A DNA stretch of 64,000 nucleotides from Pannonibacter tanglangensis (GTDB lineage: Bacteria; Pseudomonadota; Alphaproteobacteria; Rhizobiales; Stappiaceae), in assembly GCF_009915685.1 (NCBI RefSeq), contig NZ_JAABLP010000004.1. The stretch is one strand, 5' to 3'. The position numbers and the translations under genes were made by a program. Each line of letters begins with the position of its first letter. Position 1 is the stretch's first letter. The notes below the pieces were generated by a model. It was not told where the DNA came from, did not search any database, and saw only the letters and a list, made by a program, of their open reading frames with translations. Of this stretch, positions 63,813-64,000 are shown piece by piece.

Positions 63813-64000
63813 GTGAACCGCCCGCGCCTTTACCTTGTCACTCCGCCCACCCTCGACGTCGCCGAATTCCTGCCCCGCCTCGATGAGGCCCTCGGCGGCG
63901 GTGATGTGGCCTGCGTGCTCATCTACCAGCCGGACGCCACCAGCCGCGACCTGCAGGAGACGGCGGCCAGGCTGGTGCCGGTGATCCAGAAGGCAGGCGC
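63813..64000 (+). CDS. thiE: Thiamine-phosphate synthase-like protein (N-terminal part)
   Basis: The gene runs off the right edge; 62 codons are visible. From a GTG the protein reads MNRPRLYLVTPPTLDVAEFL, then a beta-alpha pattern with VACVLIYQPDATSRDLQETAARLVPVIQKAG, which fits the first strands and helices of the ThiE/TenI TIM barrel (RLYLVT at the start; the stretch before the visible end is where the Q-K phosphate-binding region begins). No ATG is in frame nearby and the SD is weak, so the start is uncertain. It could be a ThiE paralogue without full activity. Confidence 0.7.
   Translation, partial: MNRPRLYLVTPPTLDVAEFLPRLDEALGGGDVACVLIYQPDATSRDLQETAARLVPVIQKAG

Overview
The window is high-GC, gene-dense chromosomal DNA from an alphaproteobacterium. 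Gene content points to the Hyphomicrobiales (Rhizobiales): CtrA and ChpT, GANTC sites and CtrA boxes, an alphaproteobacterial serC leader, EipA, DUF2336, DUF4164 and DUF6476 family proteins, and the zapA-6S RNA-fau arrangement. A Stappia/Pannonibacter-like genus is my guess only. I see no insertion sequence, prophage, CRISPR array or rRNA, so this reads as core genome.

Layout. 1-2000: end of a dipeptide/peptide ABC importer operon (dppA, dppB). 2380-6100: a large MscS-type channel divergent from a DUF2336 protein. 6283-8044: flagellar export genes fliI-fliJ. 8045-17000: the cell-cycle regulator ctrA with an unusually rich regulatory region, a Tat-exported metallo-beta-lactamase-fold protein, the chemotaxis operon cheA-cheW-cheY-cheB-cheR, and chpT, whose product is the phosphotransferase that feeds CtrA. 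17000-25400: envelope proteins (YHS-domain, EipA), a coiled-coil membrane protein, tRNA-Glu, rluD, rpoH and a CHASE2 adenylate/guanylate cyclase. 25400-27660: a TPP riboswitch controlling thiX-thiY without an adjacent ATPase gene. 28000-38300: a conserved one-TM protein, purA, an EamA exporter, serC-serA behind a serC leader, an outer-membrane beta-barrel with an array of CtrA boxes, and glmM. 38500-50300: ftsH, tilS, cpoB, pal, tolB, tolA, tolR, tolQ, ybgC and a chemoreceptor. 50400-56700: ruvC-ruvA-ruvB, yebC, ymdB-fau, 6S RNA, zapA and a DUF4164 gene. 57400-64000: the carbon-metabolism cluster tkt-gap-pgk-fba and the start of a thiE-like gene.

The genes link into a few systems. ctrA, chpT, fliI/fliJ, the che operon, the CtrA-box outer-membrane gene and possibly tolQ fit a cell-cycle/motility/envelope programme run by CckA-ChpT-CtrA. 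The Tol-Pal genes, zapA, ftsH, glmM and eipA serve division and envelope integrity. Five copies of a dispersed intergenic repeat with terminal inverted repeats (GTCATTCCGG...CCGGAATGAC type), all in one orientation, and several short tandem repeats occupy the longer gaps. The features I would look at first are the CtrA-box array at 36587-36675, the four evenly spaced GANTC sites before ctrA, the complete TPP switch with visible ribosome-site masking but no thiZ, and the start codons of rluD and a DUF6476 gene that overlap head to head.
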